From Chara braunii (Eukaryota; Streptophyta; Charophyceae; Charales; Characeae): a DNA stretch of 37,477 bases. Where the stretch lies: NCBI GenBank assembly GCA_003427395.1, contig BFEA01001050.1:93572-131048 (forward strand). The letters are read 5' to 3'. The position numbers and the translations under genes were made by a program. Shown here piece after piece: positions 9,061 to 17,949 of this stretch. Numbering within the stretch: position 1 is the first letter of the stretch; every line of letters begins with the position of its first letter. The notes beneath the pieces were generated by a model, which did no database searches, was not told the origin of the DNA, and saw only the letters and a list, made by a program, of their open reading frames with translations.

Positions 9061-10164
9061 GTAAGTAACACGCGCGTGTCGGATGTGATGACAACAAGAT
9101 CTGACATGGACAACGACGAAGAAGGCCGGTGTTGCTGATGTGGCACGGACTTCGCTGGCGAGAAGACCAGATCCCGACACGATTGCTGATGTGGCAGTCG
9201 GGATCGCGATCAAGAGTGACCGCGCGCCAGCCAGGATCGTGATAGTGAGGCGGCATCACGATCCCACGCTGACGTGGCATATCATGTGCCACGTCTAGGG
9301 ACTTGGTTGCTGGAGATTGCTGACGTGGCAAACGAAGTCCGGTACAAATGCTGATGTTGGCTTTGGACATCAAGGCTGGTAGCTTACGTGGCAGGCAGGT
9401 GTCGCACACGATTATCTTCTAACGTGGCGAGCCAGCTGACATAACATTGGCTCGATTGGCTGACGTGGGATTGACTTGAATGGCTGGAGCAGCAACGGTC
9501 TCACACCAAGACGCGAGGAAGTGGCAAGTGGGAAGGACCAGAGCACACATTTGCTAACGTGGTATTCCCCCCCCTTGATTGATTAGACACTGACGTGCTG
9601 ATGTGGCAAATCTGCTATGTTGGCACGCTAGGGATGACATGTGGCAGGCAGGTGGCTGCCAAGTAAGAGTTGCACCTCGAAGACGAAGGTGGTACGGCTG
9701 ATTGAACGGCTGACTGGACAGCTGTAGTGCCAGTTGTCGAGAGGGGTGCGGTATCGCATTGACACCAGGAACGACGCAAAGAAGAAAAGAAGAAGATTGC
9801 TGACAAATTGTTTGCTCATTGATGCTGGCATACTTACTCTGTCGTTTGCTGTGTTGTGGTGTTGTGCGTACGTACTTGTGTGTTGTATCTGATCACACAG
9901 GCCTGAGGTGGTACCTGTACACTCTTGATTAGAACATCATCACACAGACAGACAAGGAACAATAGTAATTAGAATTAGAAATAATTGTATTTATTTTCTT
10001 CTGTTGTTTAAAATTCTTGCTGTTGTAGAATAGTGCGGCCGTGGAATTTGTTATTGTTATTTAATTATTTATTGTGCGGCAGACGCACATCACGATGTCT
10101 CTCTTCTGGAATTGTTTGAAATTGTCAGTGCTCACTCGATTTATTCCCTTTCTCTTCTATCCAG
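9061..10164 (+). other. Candidate leader intron of the gypsy element
   Basis: A perfect donor (CAG|GTAAGT at 9060/9061) lies 48 bases after the primer site. A strong acceptor (TTTCTCTTCTATCCAG ending at 10164) lies just before the Gag sequence that is tandemly duplicated. Joining them leaves an open frame across the junction, and the 1.1 kb between shows no coding domain. However, the ATG codons at the start of the unspliced gag frame (10074 and later) lie inside the proposed intron, so if it is spliced the Gag start must be elsewhere. This is inference from splice-site quality only. Confidence 0.4.
9131..9650. promoter_or_regulatory. Array of GACGTGGC / ACGT-core motifs in the leader
   Basis: Eight ACGT cores occur between 9272 and 9596, most as (G/A/T)ACGTGG. 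Related GATGTGGCA or ACATGTGGCA words occur near 9137, 9189, 9600 and 9637. These match the core of plant bZIP sites (G-box/ABRE type). Several share the longer word TGCTGACGTGGCA, which suggests expansion of a short repeat. The LTRs carry more (8551, 8581, 8594). Regulatory use is inference. Confidence 0.45.
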
Positions 10165-11120
10165 TCTCACTCATCTTCGACATTGATGAGGAGACCCCTG
10201 AACCCCGAACCAGGCAGCAAGTGGACGAGCGAAAGAAGGCTTTGATTGTCCGCTTGGGCCAACTGATTTATGATCTCCATGACGCAGGTGTCGAAGCCGA
10301 GGCACATGTGCGGGCCAAGTTCTATCCAGTCTCACTCATCTTCGGCATTGATGAGGAGACCCCTGAACCCCGAACCAGGCAGCAAGTGGACGAGCGAAAG
10401 AAGGCTTTGATTGTCCGCTTGGGCCAACTGATTTCTGATCTCCATGACGCAGGTGTCGAAGCCGAGGCACATGTGCGGGCCAAGTTCGATTTGAAGGCAG
10501 CACAAGCTGCTATCGAAAAGGCTGAAACAGGCATCGACGTCATGCGGGTTCAGGATGTATTAATCAAGTGTCATCACACACTTGATAAGTATATCATTGA
10601 GCAACTTGGAAAGATTGCAGACTGGGAAGAGGAGAAAGAAGTAACTGTGTCTGAAGAAACTGTGGATGAAAATATCAGACAACTAGAAGAAGCACTTGAG
10701 AGGGAGAAGAAAAAGAAAAAAGAATTGAGAAAGAAAAAGAGTGAACAACAAGAGCAGAAAATCCAAGAAACCAGACAAACTATTATCAAGACCGAAGGGG
10801 AAGATCAGGAAATTTCAGTGGCTCAACTTGTGACCTACCTAACTCACCTTGAGATGAAAATTGATTTGTATGGTGAACAGATGCAGGCACAGATTGATGA
10901 TGTGGCCGCGGGACTACGGACAATCACAAATCTGGTCAAAGGAAAGCACCAGGTGGTTGAGGAAGTTAAAACAGAAAAAAAAGAAAAACCAAAGAAATTA
11001 ATGGGAGATGCCATCAAGTCTCTTAATGAAGAGACTCGAGAACCGAAAGAAAAGAAAAGGGAGCCTTCGAGTCCGCCGAAGTCTCCAGAAGGAAAAAAAG
11101 GACACCGTCGCACAGCCTGA
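10074..11120 (+). CDS. Gag-like protein, N-terminal part, with internal 55-residue duplication
   Basis: A 348-residue frame, the longest intact piece of the element. Residues about 28-82 and 83-137 are two almost identical copies (FYPVSLIF.IDEETPEP... to AHVRAK), from a 165-base tandem duplication at 10155-10319 and 10320-10484 that I see differing at about two bases. It is followed by a Lys/Glu-rich helical stretch (EREKKKKKELRKKKSEQ) typical of gag coiled coils, then KKEKPKKLMGD and a basic end. The frame stops at 11120; the natural continuation lies in another frame (from about 11040), so a frameshift separates it from the capsid and knuckle part. Confidence 0.65.
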   Translation: MRQTHITMSLFWNCLKLSVLTRFIPFLFYPVSLIFDIDEETPEPRTRQQVDERKKALIVRLGQLIYDLHDAGVEAEAHVRAKFYPVSLIFGIDEETPEPRTRQQVDERKKALIVRLGQLISDLHDAGVEAEAHVRAKFDLKAAQAAIEKAETGIDVMRVQDVLIKCHHTLDKYIIEQLGKIADWEEEKEVTVSEETVDENIRQLEEALEREKKKKKELRKKKSEQQEQKIQETRQTIIKTEGEDQEISVAQLVTYLTHLEMKIDLYGEQMQAQIDDVAAGLRTITNLVKGKHQVVEEVKTEKKEKPKKLMGDAIKSLNEETREPKEKKREPSSPPKSPEGKKGHRRTA

Positions 11121-12061
11121 GAAAGCTAAGAAGAAAGAAAGAGTCAAGATGAAATTGCCTTTCACATTCAGCAATAGCAAAGGTGAAAATATGTTGTTGT
11201 GGATTGCCGAGATACAAACATATTGTGGTACGGCCCCTGTTGAACCCGAGTCCCAAGTTCCTTTCTCTACTTCTTGTCTTGGGGGGAAGCAAAGGAATGG
11301 GTTTTGGCCGAAGCCAACGCAGCGGCATTTGACGATATTGGGGAGCGAGGTGCAACTTTGAACCTGAAGCAGTTCCTGGTAAGATTAAGGAACGCTTCTT
11401 GGACAAGACGACGGCCGACAAGGCCTTTGACCAGCTCACTACCATTGGTCAGAAACATTGGACCTCGGTAGAAGCTTTGTCTCAGGAAGTCGATCGGTTG
11501 TTGCAGGTTCCCAGATTGAACCTGCAGGACAACCAAGTCTTATGTATCTATTCCCGCGCTCTGCCTGAGCCCATTCGAGGACAACTCGTGGCAGAGTCAA
11601 AATCCGGTAAGTATAATTACAGGCAGTTTCGCGATCTTGCTCTCCAAAGGGAGCAAATGACCTCTCAGGTAAAGAACTCGTATGCATCTGTTGTGAAGTT
11701 TGGTGGTGGTGTAGGATCGGGCAAGCGGATACTTTGGCGCCAAAAGCGCCAGGACCACACCCTCGTCGTCTTTGATGACGATACTGTGGAGAAGTGGTCA
11801 TTGGAGGCCGAGGGTGTGGCGAGCAGCATTGAGTCTGGGAAGGGGGAAGTCACTACTACCGTGGTCAACAAGGGAGGACCACGACCGCCGGTAAAGAAGA
11901 AGAGATCGCGCTCATTCCCAGAGTATCCCGGAATTGCGGTCGGGAGGCCGTGGGAAAAGATGGGTCTGTCACGAGAAACGTGGCAGGAGCGGATGGACAA
12001 CACGCAGTGCATGAAGTGTGGCACTGCAGGGCATGTGATTGCTTGGTGCCCGTTAATATGA
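11040..12061 (+). pseudogene. Gag capsid/nucleocapsid part with CCHC knuckle, frameshifted
   Basis: Continues gag through at least three frames. KMKLPFTFSNSKGENMLLWI (11148 on) and IYSRALPEPIRGQL (about 11550) look like the gag capsid region of plant gypsy elements. The last frame (11399-12061) ends with CMKCGTAGHVIAWC, a CX2CX4HX4C zinc knuckle that binds RNA. Breaks fall near 11090, 11250-11290 and 11395. Assigned from the knuckle and gene order. Confidence 0.75.
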
Positions 12062-12289
12062 AACTCAAAAGCGAGCGGCCAGTAGGAGTAACATCTGCCC
12101 CTACTGAGTCTAAGGGTTTGGATGTAGATGAAGGTAAGGCGCCTACTAACCCTTTCAACCCTTTGACTCGCATGGCAGAGGATGGTTCTTTTTCGGCCCA
12201 TCGTCTGGAACACCCTGAACGTGTCTTATGCACTTTCTCTCTAGACGACTCTCTTGACGAACTCGATAACGAGTTGTTGGCACTACGGA

Positions 12290-12710
12290 GCTCGTGGCTA
12301 AGAAATCTAAGTCTAAGGGTGACATTTTCATCGCGGATTTAAAGATTGCACATACACGCGTAGGTGCATTATTGGACTCAGGATCGACGCGATCCTACAT
12401 ATCCGAGAAAGCAATCCACAAGTTGCATCTCAGAATGAAAGTGAAAGATCTGTCTCGACCTATCACGTTTATTTTGGATGACAGAAGCACGATCACTATC
12501 TCGTAGTGTGTTGATCGTGTTAAGTGTCGTTTCTGAACCAAGGAAGGTAAGAAGATTATACACGAAGTATCCTTCCTTGTGGAAAATAATTTACTTTTTT
12601 ATTTGATTTTGGGTATGGATTGGCACGAGGAAGCCAACCCAGAAATCAATTTCAAAGAGAAGATAGTACAATTGAGGAATGCACATTCCGAATTGAAACT
12701 AATTAAACTG
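12290..12710 (+). pseudogene. Retroviral-type aspartic protease, frameshifted
   Basis: GALLDSGSTRSYISEKA carries the catalytic D-S-G of retropepsins (about 12364-12400). The flap-side end YLILGMDWHEEANPEI (12600 on) matches the usual 'LGMDWL...NP' of gypsy proteases but is in a different frame after a stop at 12504-12506. The enzyme would cleave the Gag-Pol precursor. Not functional as read. Confidence 0.75.
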
Positions 12711-12810
12711 TATCATAAGTCTGGCTCCGACTCTTGTCTGTCTTTCTGTTGTATGAGCTACCCAACATTTCGATTGATGGTTTCAAAGCAGAAATTGGGA
12801 CAGGAAGTAA

Positions 12811-13650
12811 ATGATGGTCTTAGTGAAGAAGGCAGGTGAATATTTTACTTCCTATCCTCCTTCGATTGAGAAACTCCTGGAGGAGTATAAAGATCTGCAA
12901 ACTGGACCAACAGGAATAACTGAACGTGCTATCAAGCACACAATTGGAATTATTCCTGACAGTAAGATTCCCAAGGGCCCTATCTACCGAATGTCTCCTA
13001 GGGAACGTGAGGAACTTAAGAAGTAGTTGCAAGACTTAACAGAAAAGGGATGGATTTGCCCTAGCTCCTCTCCTTATGGTGCGTGCCCCTGTCCTATTTG
13101 TGCCCCAAAAGGAAGGAGAGTTGCGTCTTTGTATTGACTACAGAGGGTTGAATGTCGTCACTGTTAAGAACTCCGAACCACTTCCACGCATTGATGACTT
13201 GTTGGACCAGTTGTAGGGCTGCAAGTTCTTTAGTAAGATTGATCTAAAGTTTGGATATCACCAGATCGAGGTGGATCCCGCGATTCAACACAAGACTGCG
13301 TTTCGAACCAGGTATGGTCACTACGAGTTCATGGGTACGCCTTTCGGATTGACTAACGCCCTAGCGACCTTTCAAAAATCCATGAATGAACTATTTTGTC
13401 AATTGTTGGACCAGTTCATCATTGTCTATCTCGATGACATTCTAGTGTACAGTAAGACACTAGAAGATCACGAAAAACACTTACGTCTCGTATTAGGAAA
13501 GTTGCGGGAGAGCAACTTCAAGCTAAACCCAAAGAAGTCCAAGTTCGCTAAGTCTGAAGTCTTATACCTTGGACATATAGTGGACGAAGAGGCCCGAAAA
13601 AAAGAAAATATCAGCAATTAGAGATCGGCCATGACCTAAGTCTGTAACTG
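12811..13650 (+). pseudogene. Reverse transcriptase domain with stops
   Basis: RT motifs occur in order: IPKGPIYRMSPREREELKK, a stop (TAG 13024-13026), [20 protein letters not shown] after a short frame disturbance near 13080, another TAG at 13214-13216, then FSKIDLKFGYHQIEVDP, YEFMGTPFGLTNA and the catalytic VYLDDILVYS (about 13425). These place it clearly in Ty3/gypsy. A further stop or frame change falls at about 13619. The catalytic Asp pair is intact but the frame is broken in several places. Confidence 0.93.
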
Positions 13651-13670
13651 AGTTACGATCTTTCCTTGGT

Positions 13671-14215
13671 TTGGCAAGCTACTATAGGAAGTTTGTCAGG
13701 AACGTCTCACAAATTGTCGCACCAATGAGAAGATTATTGAAGAAAGGAACTATTTGGTTGTGGGACAAGGATTGTGAGTCCTCCTTCAAGAAGGTAAAGT
13801 ATGCATTGACTCACTACGCTGTTCTAAAAATTGGTGATCCGTTTCTTCCCTTCATCGTTACTACTGATGCAAGTCAGTATGGGATTGGCGCAATCCTTCA
13901 ATAAAACGATGGCAATGGTTGTAGACCTATTGAGTTTATGTTTGCACGTCTACCATCAGACAAGGTTGCCAACTCCACCTATGAAAGGGAACTATATGCC
14001 TTAGTTTGTGCGCTGGACACATGGAAGCACCTCTTGTTAGGGAGGCACTTCACTGTGTACTCAGGCCACTCTACTTTGAAGTGGATAAAGACACAACCTA
14101 GACTCTCTGATAAGTTAGTACGTTGGTCTGCATTCATTGATACTTATGATTTTGAATTGAAAACTATCAAAGGTAAATCTATCGTGGTTGCAGATGCATT
14201 GTCCGGACGTTGTGA
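13671..14215 (+). pseudogene. RNase H domain of the gypsy element
   Basis: Contains SYYRKFVRNVSQIVAPM, VTTDASQYGIGAIL (first catalytic Asp), STYERELYALV (Glu), YSGHSTLKWIK and VVADALSG (last Asp). The third acidic residue, normally in a DH-S/T-L context, is Gly here (SGHS), so a catalytic position is lost. One stop (TAA about 13902) interrupts the domain. Confidence 0.88.
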
Positions 14216-14918
14216 TTTCTTTGGTACTATTATCTTTTATTTGGACGTTGCGAGTGATCTGGAAAAAAAAATTCGTCAAGGATATGTGCCATGGCAAAAT
14301 CTTATGGAAGCATACGGTACACGACCGACCATGTCATCAGGGTGACACCCTGAAACGAATGGACAAAGTGAGCAGATGAACCATTTGTGGCAGCAGCTTT
14401 TGACCATGTATGTGAGACCCGATAAGATTGATTGGGATGAGAACTTACCCAAGATAGCGAGTGCATACAACAGTAGTGTTCATACTGCTACAGGGCGTAC
14501 GCCTAATGCACTGCACAAAGGGTGGAAACCTAAGCGGCCCATTGATGTGCTAACACGGGACCAGTTCCTTAGGCTACCTCCAGGAACCCGGGAGTATGCA
14601 ATATTGTTTCAAGAAGACATTAAGAAAGTAAAGGACAATCTGAAGAAAGTTCGGGACCAAATGATTGAACAAGTTAACAACCATCACCGACCATCAACAT
14701 TCAAGGAAGGTGATCTAGTTTGGGTAAACTCCAAAGAGTTTTCGTTGGAAGAAAATGTGTCTCAGAAACTTTTGCCTGTTTATTTTGGACCCTGGGAAGT
14801 TCTCAAAGTAATTGGGGATGCAGAGGGACCATCTTATCGTATCGATATTCCCCCTCATCTTAAAACGTATCCTGTCTTTCACGCGTCCAAATTGTTGCCC
14901 TATATAGAAGGAAATTAA
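14216..14918 (+). pseudogene. Integrase remnant, core largely deleted
   Basis: Directly after the RNase H end and a short run (DLEKKIRQGY) the sequence jumps to LMEAYGTRPTMSSG, a stop at 14343-14345, then HPETNGQSEQMN, the end of the DDE catalytic core. It then runs through FKEGDLVWVNSKEF and FGPWEVLKVIG..., ending PVFHASKLLPYIEGN, the C-terminal domain typical of gypsy integrases. The HHCC zinc domain and the first two catalytic Asp residues are missing, so a deletion of several hundred bases removed them. The element cannot integrate on its own. Confidence 0.9.
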
Positions 14919-15143
14919 TTCCCAAATAAACCATCTATGATTCCGCCATCTATGGAAGGCGGATATGAAGTAGACCGGATCATAGAGTATGGGTACTTCT
15001 CTACAGGTGGACGTGGACGACCTCAGAAGCAGGTACTTTTCAAATCTCAGGCACCGTCTGAGGACAGATGGTTTAGTAAATGAGAATTACTTGAAACTGG
15101 TCCTGATATTGTATCTGCATATGAACGTGGGTTGAAGTCTTAG
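14919..15143 (+). pseudogene. Chromodomain-like tail of the integrase
   Basis: After the stop at 14916-14918 the same frame continues with YEVDRIIEYGYFS...RGRPQKQVLFK, then EDRWFSK, a TGA, and ELLETGPDIVSAYE. This follows the chromodomain plan: E.V..I, a strand, V-F-K, W, and a final helix ending in AYE. Chromoviruses use this fold to target integration to marked chromatin. The two stops make it a remnant, or the first stop is recent. Assigned by pattern, moderate certainty. Confidence 0.6.
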
Positions 15144-15160
15144 TTATTTCTGCGATGGAA

Positions 15161-15182
15161 CTCGAAAATGGGTCGGCAGGAA
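15161..15182 (+). promoter_or_regulatory. Weak polypurine tract
   Basis: The purine-leaning stretch ending GGCAGGAA directly precedes the right LTR, where a plus-strand primer tract is expected. It is interrupted by pyrimidines. Confidence 0.35.
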
Positions 15183-16124
15183 TGCAGTAACCCATGTTCT
15201 GCAGCAGTTTGGGCCCTCGAAACAGAGCCCAGACGACGCAGGCAAACTCGGCCTGCGCCAGGCAGTGTGACCACACACTGCCCTTGGGAAGTCAAAAGTC
15301 AACTGTCAGGTCAAAGGTACCCGCCCAGGCCCTTGGTCGGATACACTCACTTGTTGTGCGCAGGTACCCAAACAACATCAAGGCCAGAAGGAATTCGGTT
15401 TCAGGCCAATATGAGCCGTCATTTTGCATTGAGATCTTGACGGCTGAGGGATGCAGCATCTGGGGTCCAGACCCCGCGTCAACGCTACATAAGCGCTGAC
15501 TTCCTGACTTGCGTCAATGCTGACTTCACGCGTTGACGACGACGCTGGCTCGACGCTGCGACACTGATTGGACGCTGGCTTTGTGCTGGCACTTGGGTGA
15601 TTACGGTGATGCGATGCTGGCTCGACATGGTGGCTGGCTTGGTATTGTCTTCTGGGCATGCTGACGTGGCAGCTGCCACATGGCCGCTGCCACATGTACT
15701 AGTGCTGACGTGGCTGCGCTACGCGACTGGCACTGCTGTTCTGAATCGTCACTCGGGAGGAGATCATGACTGTGGGGTGATCGTGGACACGCACCTGGTT
15801 ATCTTGAGGTCAACATTGCTCCAGTACGCTGATGAGGGACTGATCGACGTGCCATGTGGCGCATAGTAATAGAACTTTGGATGTGCGTTCAGACTATTGA
15901 TTATTCGAGGTGGTGATCAAGGAGGAAGCCCGGAGGAGAAGTGGGCATTTGTGTCTTTTATTCTTCTTCTTAGTCTAATCTCCTTCCTCTCTCCTTTGTC
16001 TGTGTATGATTCTCCCATCTCATTCTATCTGGACACGATTATGATTATTGATAAGCATCAGCAGGTTGATATTCATCTGGGCTTGCATTGTCGACAAGTG
16101 TTTTCACGATCTGGGTTCATTGCA
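15183..16124 (+). repeat. Right LTR (942 bp)
   Basis: Same termini as the left LTR (TGCAGTAACCC...TTCATTGCA). It lacks small blocks present in the left copy (around 15300, 15505 and 15680). Divergence and indels point to an old insertion. Confidence 0.93.
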
Positions 16125-16176
16125 CGGAATCGAAAAGGAAATTAGCGTATTTCTTAAGGCGACACTATTGTCTGAG

Positions 16177-16341
16177 TACCAATGGGCCTAGCTCGGTTGG
16201 TACTCCTAGAACTGTTGAAATACAGACCTGAGTTCGAATCCAGATGGAACTAGATGAATGATATTCTTGAATTACCTTGCACAGGTCGGTTCCACCATGA
16301 TATCTCAAGGTCGTCGCCCTTTACAAAAAGGCAAAAAAACG
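16177..16341 (+). mobile_element. tRNA-derived SINE with 10-bp target duplication
   Basis: Head CAATGGGCCTAGCTCGGTTG holds the A-box (TAGCTCGGTTGG) and GAGTTCGAATCC the B-box. The body AGATGAATGATATTCTTGAA, then TTACC...GATATCTCAAGG, matches the minus copy at 7574-7748. It ends in CGCCCTTTACAAAAAGGC plus an A7 run. ATTGTCTGAG at 16167-16176 and 16342-16351 is the target duplication, which defines both ends. This is the best-defined member of the family in the window. Confidence 0.88.
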
Positions 16342-16557
16342 ATTGTCTGAGGCAGATGTGAATGACCGGACTGTCTCCAAACCTGGGTCTGGATAATCTG
16401 CGACAAGGAAGATTTAGCCGTGGTACACAGCCCCTACACGGTAGGACGTACACAGGTGTCTACCTCCTTTCATAGGGAGGGTGAGGTGTAGGCGACCTCC
16501 CCCCCCCTCTCCTCTCTTCCTGTCTTACAGCTCCATGATCAGTGTGCTCATTCTCCA

Positions 16558-16656
16558 AGCTGGTTGTGGGTATTCTCATCCTTGTCCAACAGACATCTGA
16601 AAACATTCGGTTTTCAGATGTCTGTTGGACAAGGATGGGAACACCCACAACCAGCT
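16558..16656. repeat. Near-perfect hairpin: 47-bp arms, 5-base loop
   Basis: Left arm 16558-16604 and right arm 16610-16656 are reverse complements with two mismatches, around the loop ATTCG. Arms run from AGCTGGTTGTGGGT to CAGACATCTGAAAAC. It could be a MITE-like foldback element or a small-RNA precursor. No terminal target duplication is obvious. Confidence 0.9.
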
Positions 16657-16807
16657 CAGATGTCCGTTCTTCTAAGGTCATGTACCCTTTTCAGAATGCC
16701 AGAATAAGTCATCAGACAGTGACCGACAATGTTTGCTGCACTGCCAACATGGGGCATTGACATTTTGCATTTTAGAAGTCATTTGGGTTACTTGGTTAAG
16801 TGGCTTT

Positions 16808-16890
16808 CATTTTGGAGGCTATTTCTGGGTAATTGGGCCAGCATCTTGGAGGTTATCTGTGGGTAATCGGGCCAACATTTTGGAGGTCTC
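16808..16890. repeat. 34-bp tandem repeat, about 2.5 copies
   Basis: CATTTTGGAGGCTATTTCTG...GGGCCA starts at 16808, 16842 and 16876 with small changes. A more diverged copy precedes it near 16770. Confidence 0.8.
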
Positions 16891-17949
16891 GCAACACAGG
16901 TGTCGAACTTGATTTTGTCTCCAATCAGGTTTGTATGAGCGGATGTGTGCTGGAATTGAATCAAGTTGGCAAATGCTCAACACCCTGTACAGTGTTGAGC
17001 AGCTGACGGTCCCTGCCCTCTGACGGGTAGGCACAGATGCACTTTTAGGTCAACCCGTAGGCACTTACCTGTATGTGCCTGTGCGTCCTCCACAAGACCA
17101 GCCAGGATCTCTCTAAGAACAGTACTGACATTGGGCTGTGAAAGAGTTGCATGACATCATGATCATCAGCAGCAACAGCGTTGTTATTGACTGTGATTGC
17201 ACCATAACATGGTAGAGCAGCAACCCCTTCAGCTCGTCAGCCTTGAGTTGGCGATATGGCCCATTAGGCCATTCCTCCAGCACCGGGGATCAAACCCCAG
17301 TTGCAACATTCCCTCCCTCCCCCCCTCTTTTGCTTTTCTTATTCTTTTTTTTTCAATCCTTTTGTTTTTTTTTCTTCGGAAAATGGCTCCAATCTATTGG
17401 TGGGGAGCTGCACCTGCTGGAAACCGGGTCCAGCGTCCCTTATACATCATCTTTTTGGAAAAGTTGAGAAAATATGAACTTGGAAATGTTGGAAGTTTTA
17501 ACCTGAGCATTGGCTGTGACCAGACCCTCCACACTCTCGGATTTTGCATCAATTCCCTTATTGTACTGAAATCGCCCATTCTATAGTTCGGCTGTTCTCT
17601 CATCCCATGCCTTTTCATATTTTGTAATCAGCCTCTTCAGCCTTGTGTGGCCGCCAGAACAGACGATATCAACTAGCTGGTTACAGCATACCAGAACCAT
17701 TTTCCTCCTCATTCGCAGCCAAACCAACTCATGGGGACCAGGGATAATGAGGAAGGGGGGAAGGGATCTGGGAACTCTGACAGTGGGTGAAGGGGTACTG
17801 TTGGGTCTACGTTTGTCCAGCCATGGAAAGTCAGGCGGTATTCTCTGTTCTATCTCCTGACCCCACTCTCTTTGATCTGTCCAATCTTACCTCCTTGAGG
17901 CCCCCGTAGCCAAGCACCACTGAATAGTTGGATATGTTGTTGGATTTCT

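Larger units (their letters stand above)
8018..16124 (+). mobile_element. Ty3/gypsy chromodomain-type LTR retrotransposon, degenerate
   Basis: Two LTRs in direct orientation begin TGCAGTAACCC and end GGGTTCATTGCA. A tRNA-iMet-type primer site follows the left LTR. The order gag, CCHC knuckle, protease, RT, RNase H, integrase, chromodomain is that of Ty3/gypsy chromoviruses. All domains lie on the + strand, the same orientation as the host gene. The pol frame has several stops and frameshifts, most of the integrase is deleted, and the LTRs differ by substitutions and indels (980 versus 942 bases), so it is an old, dead copy. Flanks (ACGAA left, CGGAA right) are not a perfect 5-bp target duplication. 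Confidence 0.93.

Noticed and set aside
8818-9138. 106-residue frame crossing the LTR end
   Set aside because: Starts in the LTR and crosses the primer site; no domain; a gypsy leader is not expected to code here.
8013-16129. 5-bp target duplication for the gypsy element
   Set aside because: ACGAA and CGGAA do not match well enough; either decayed or lost.
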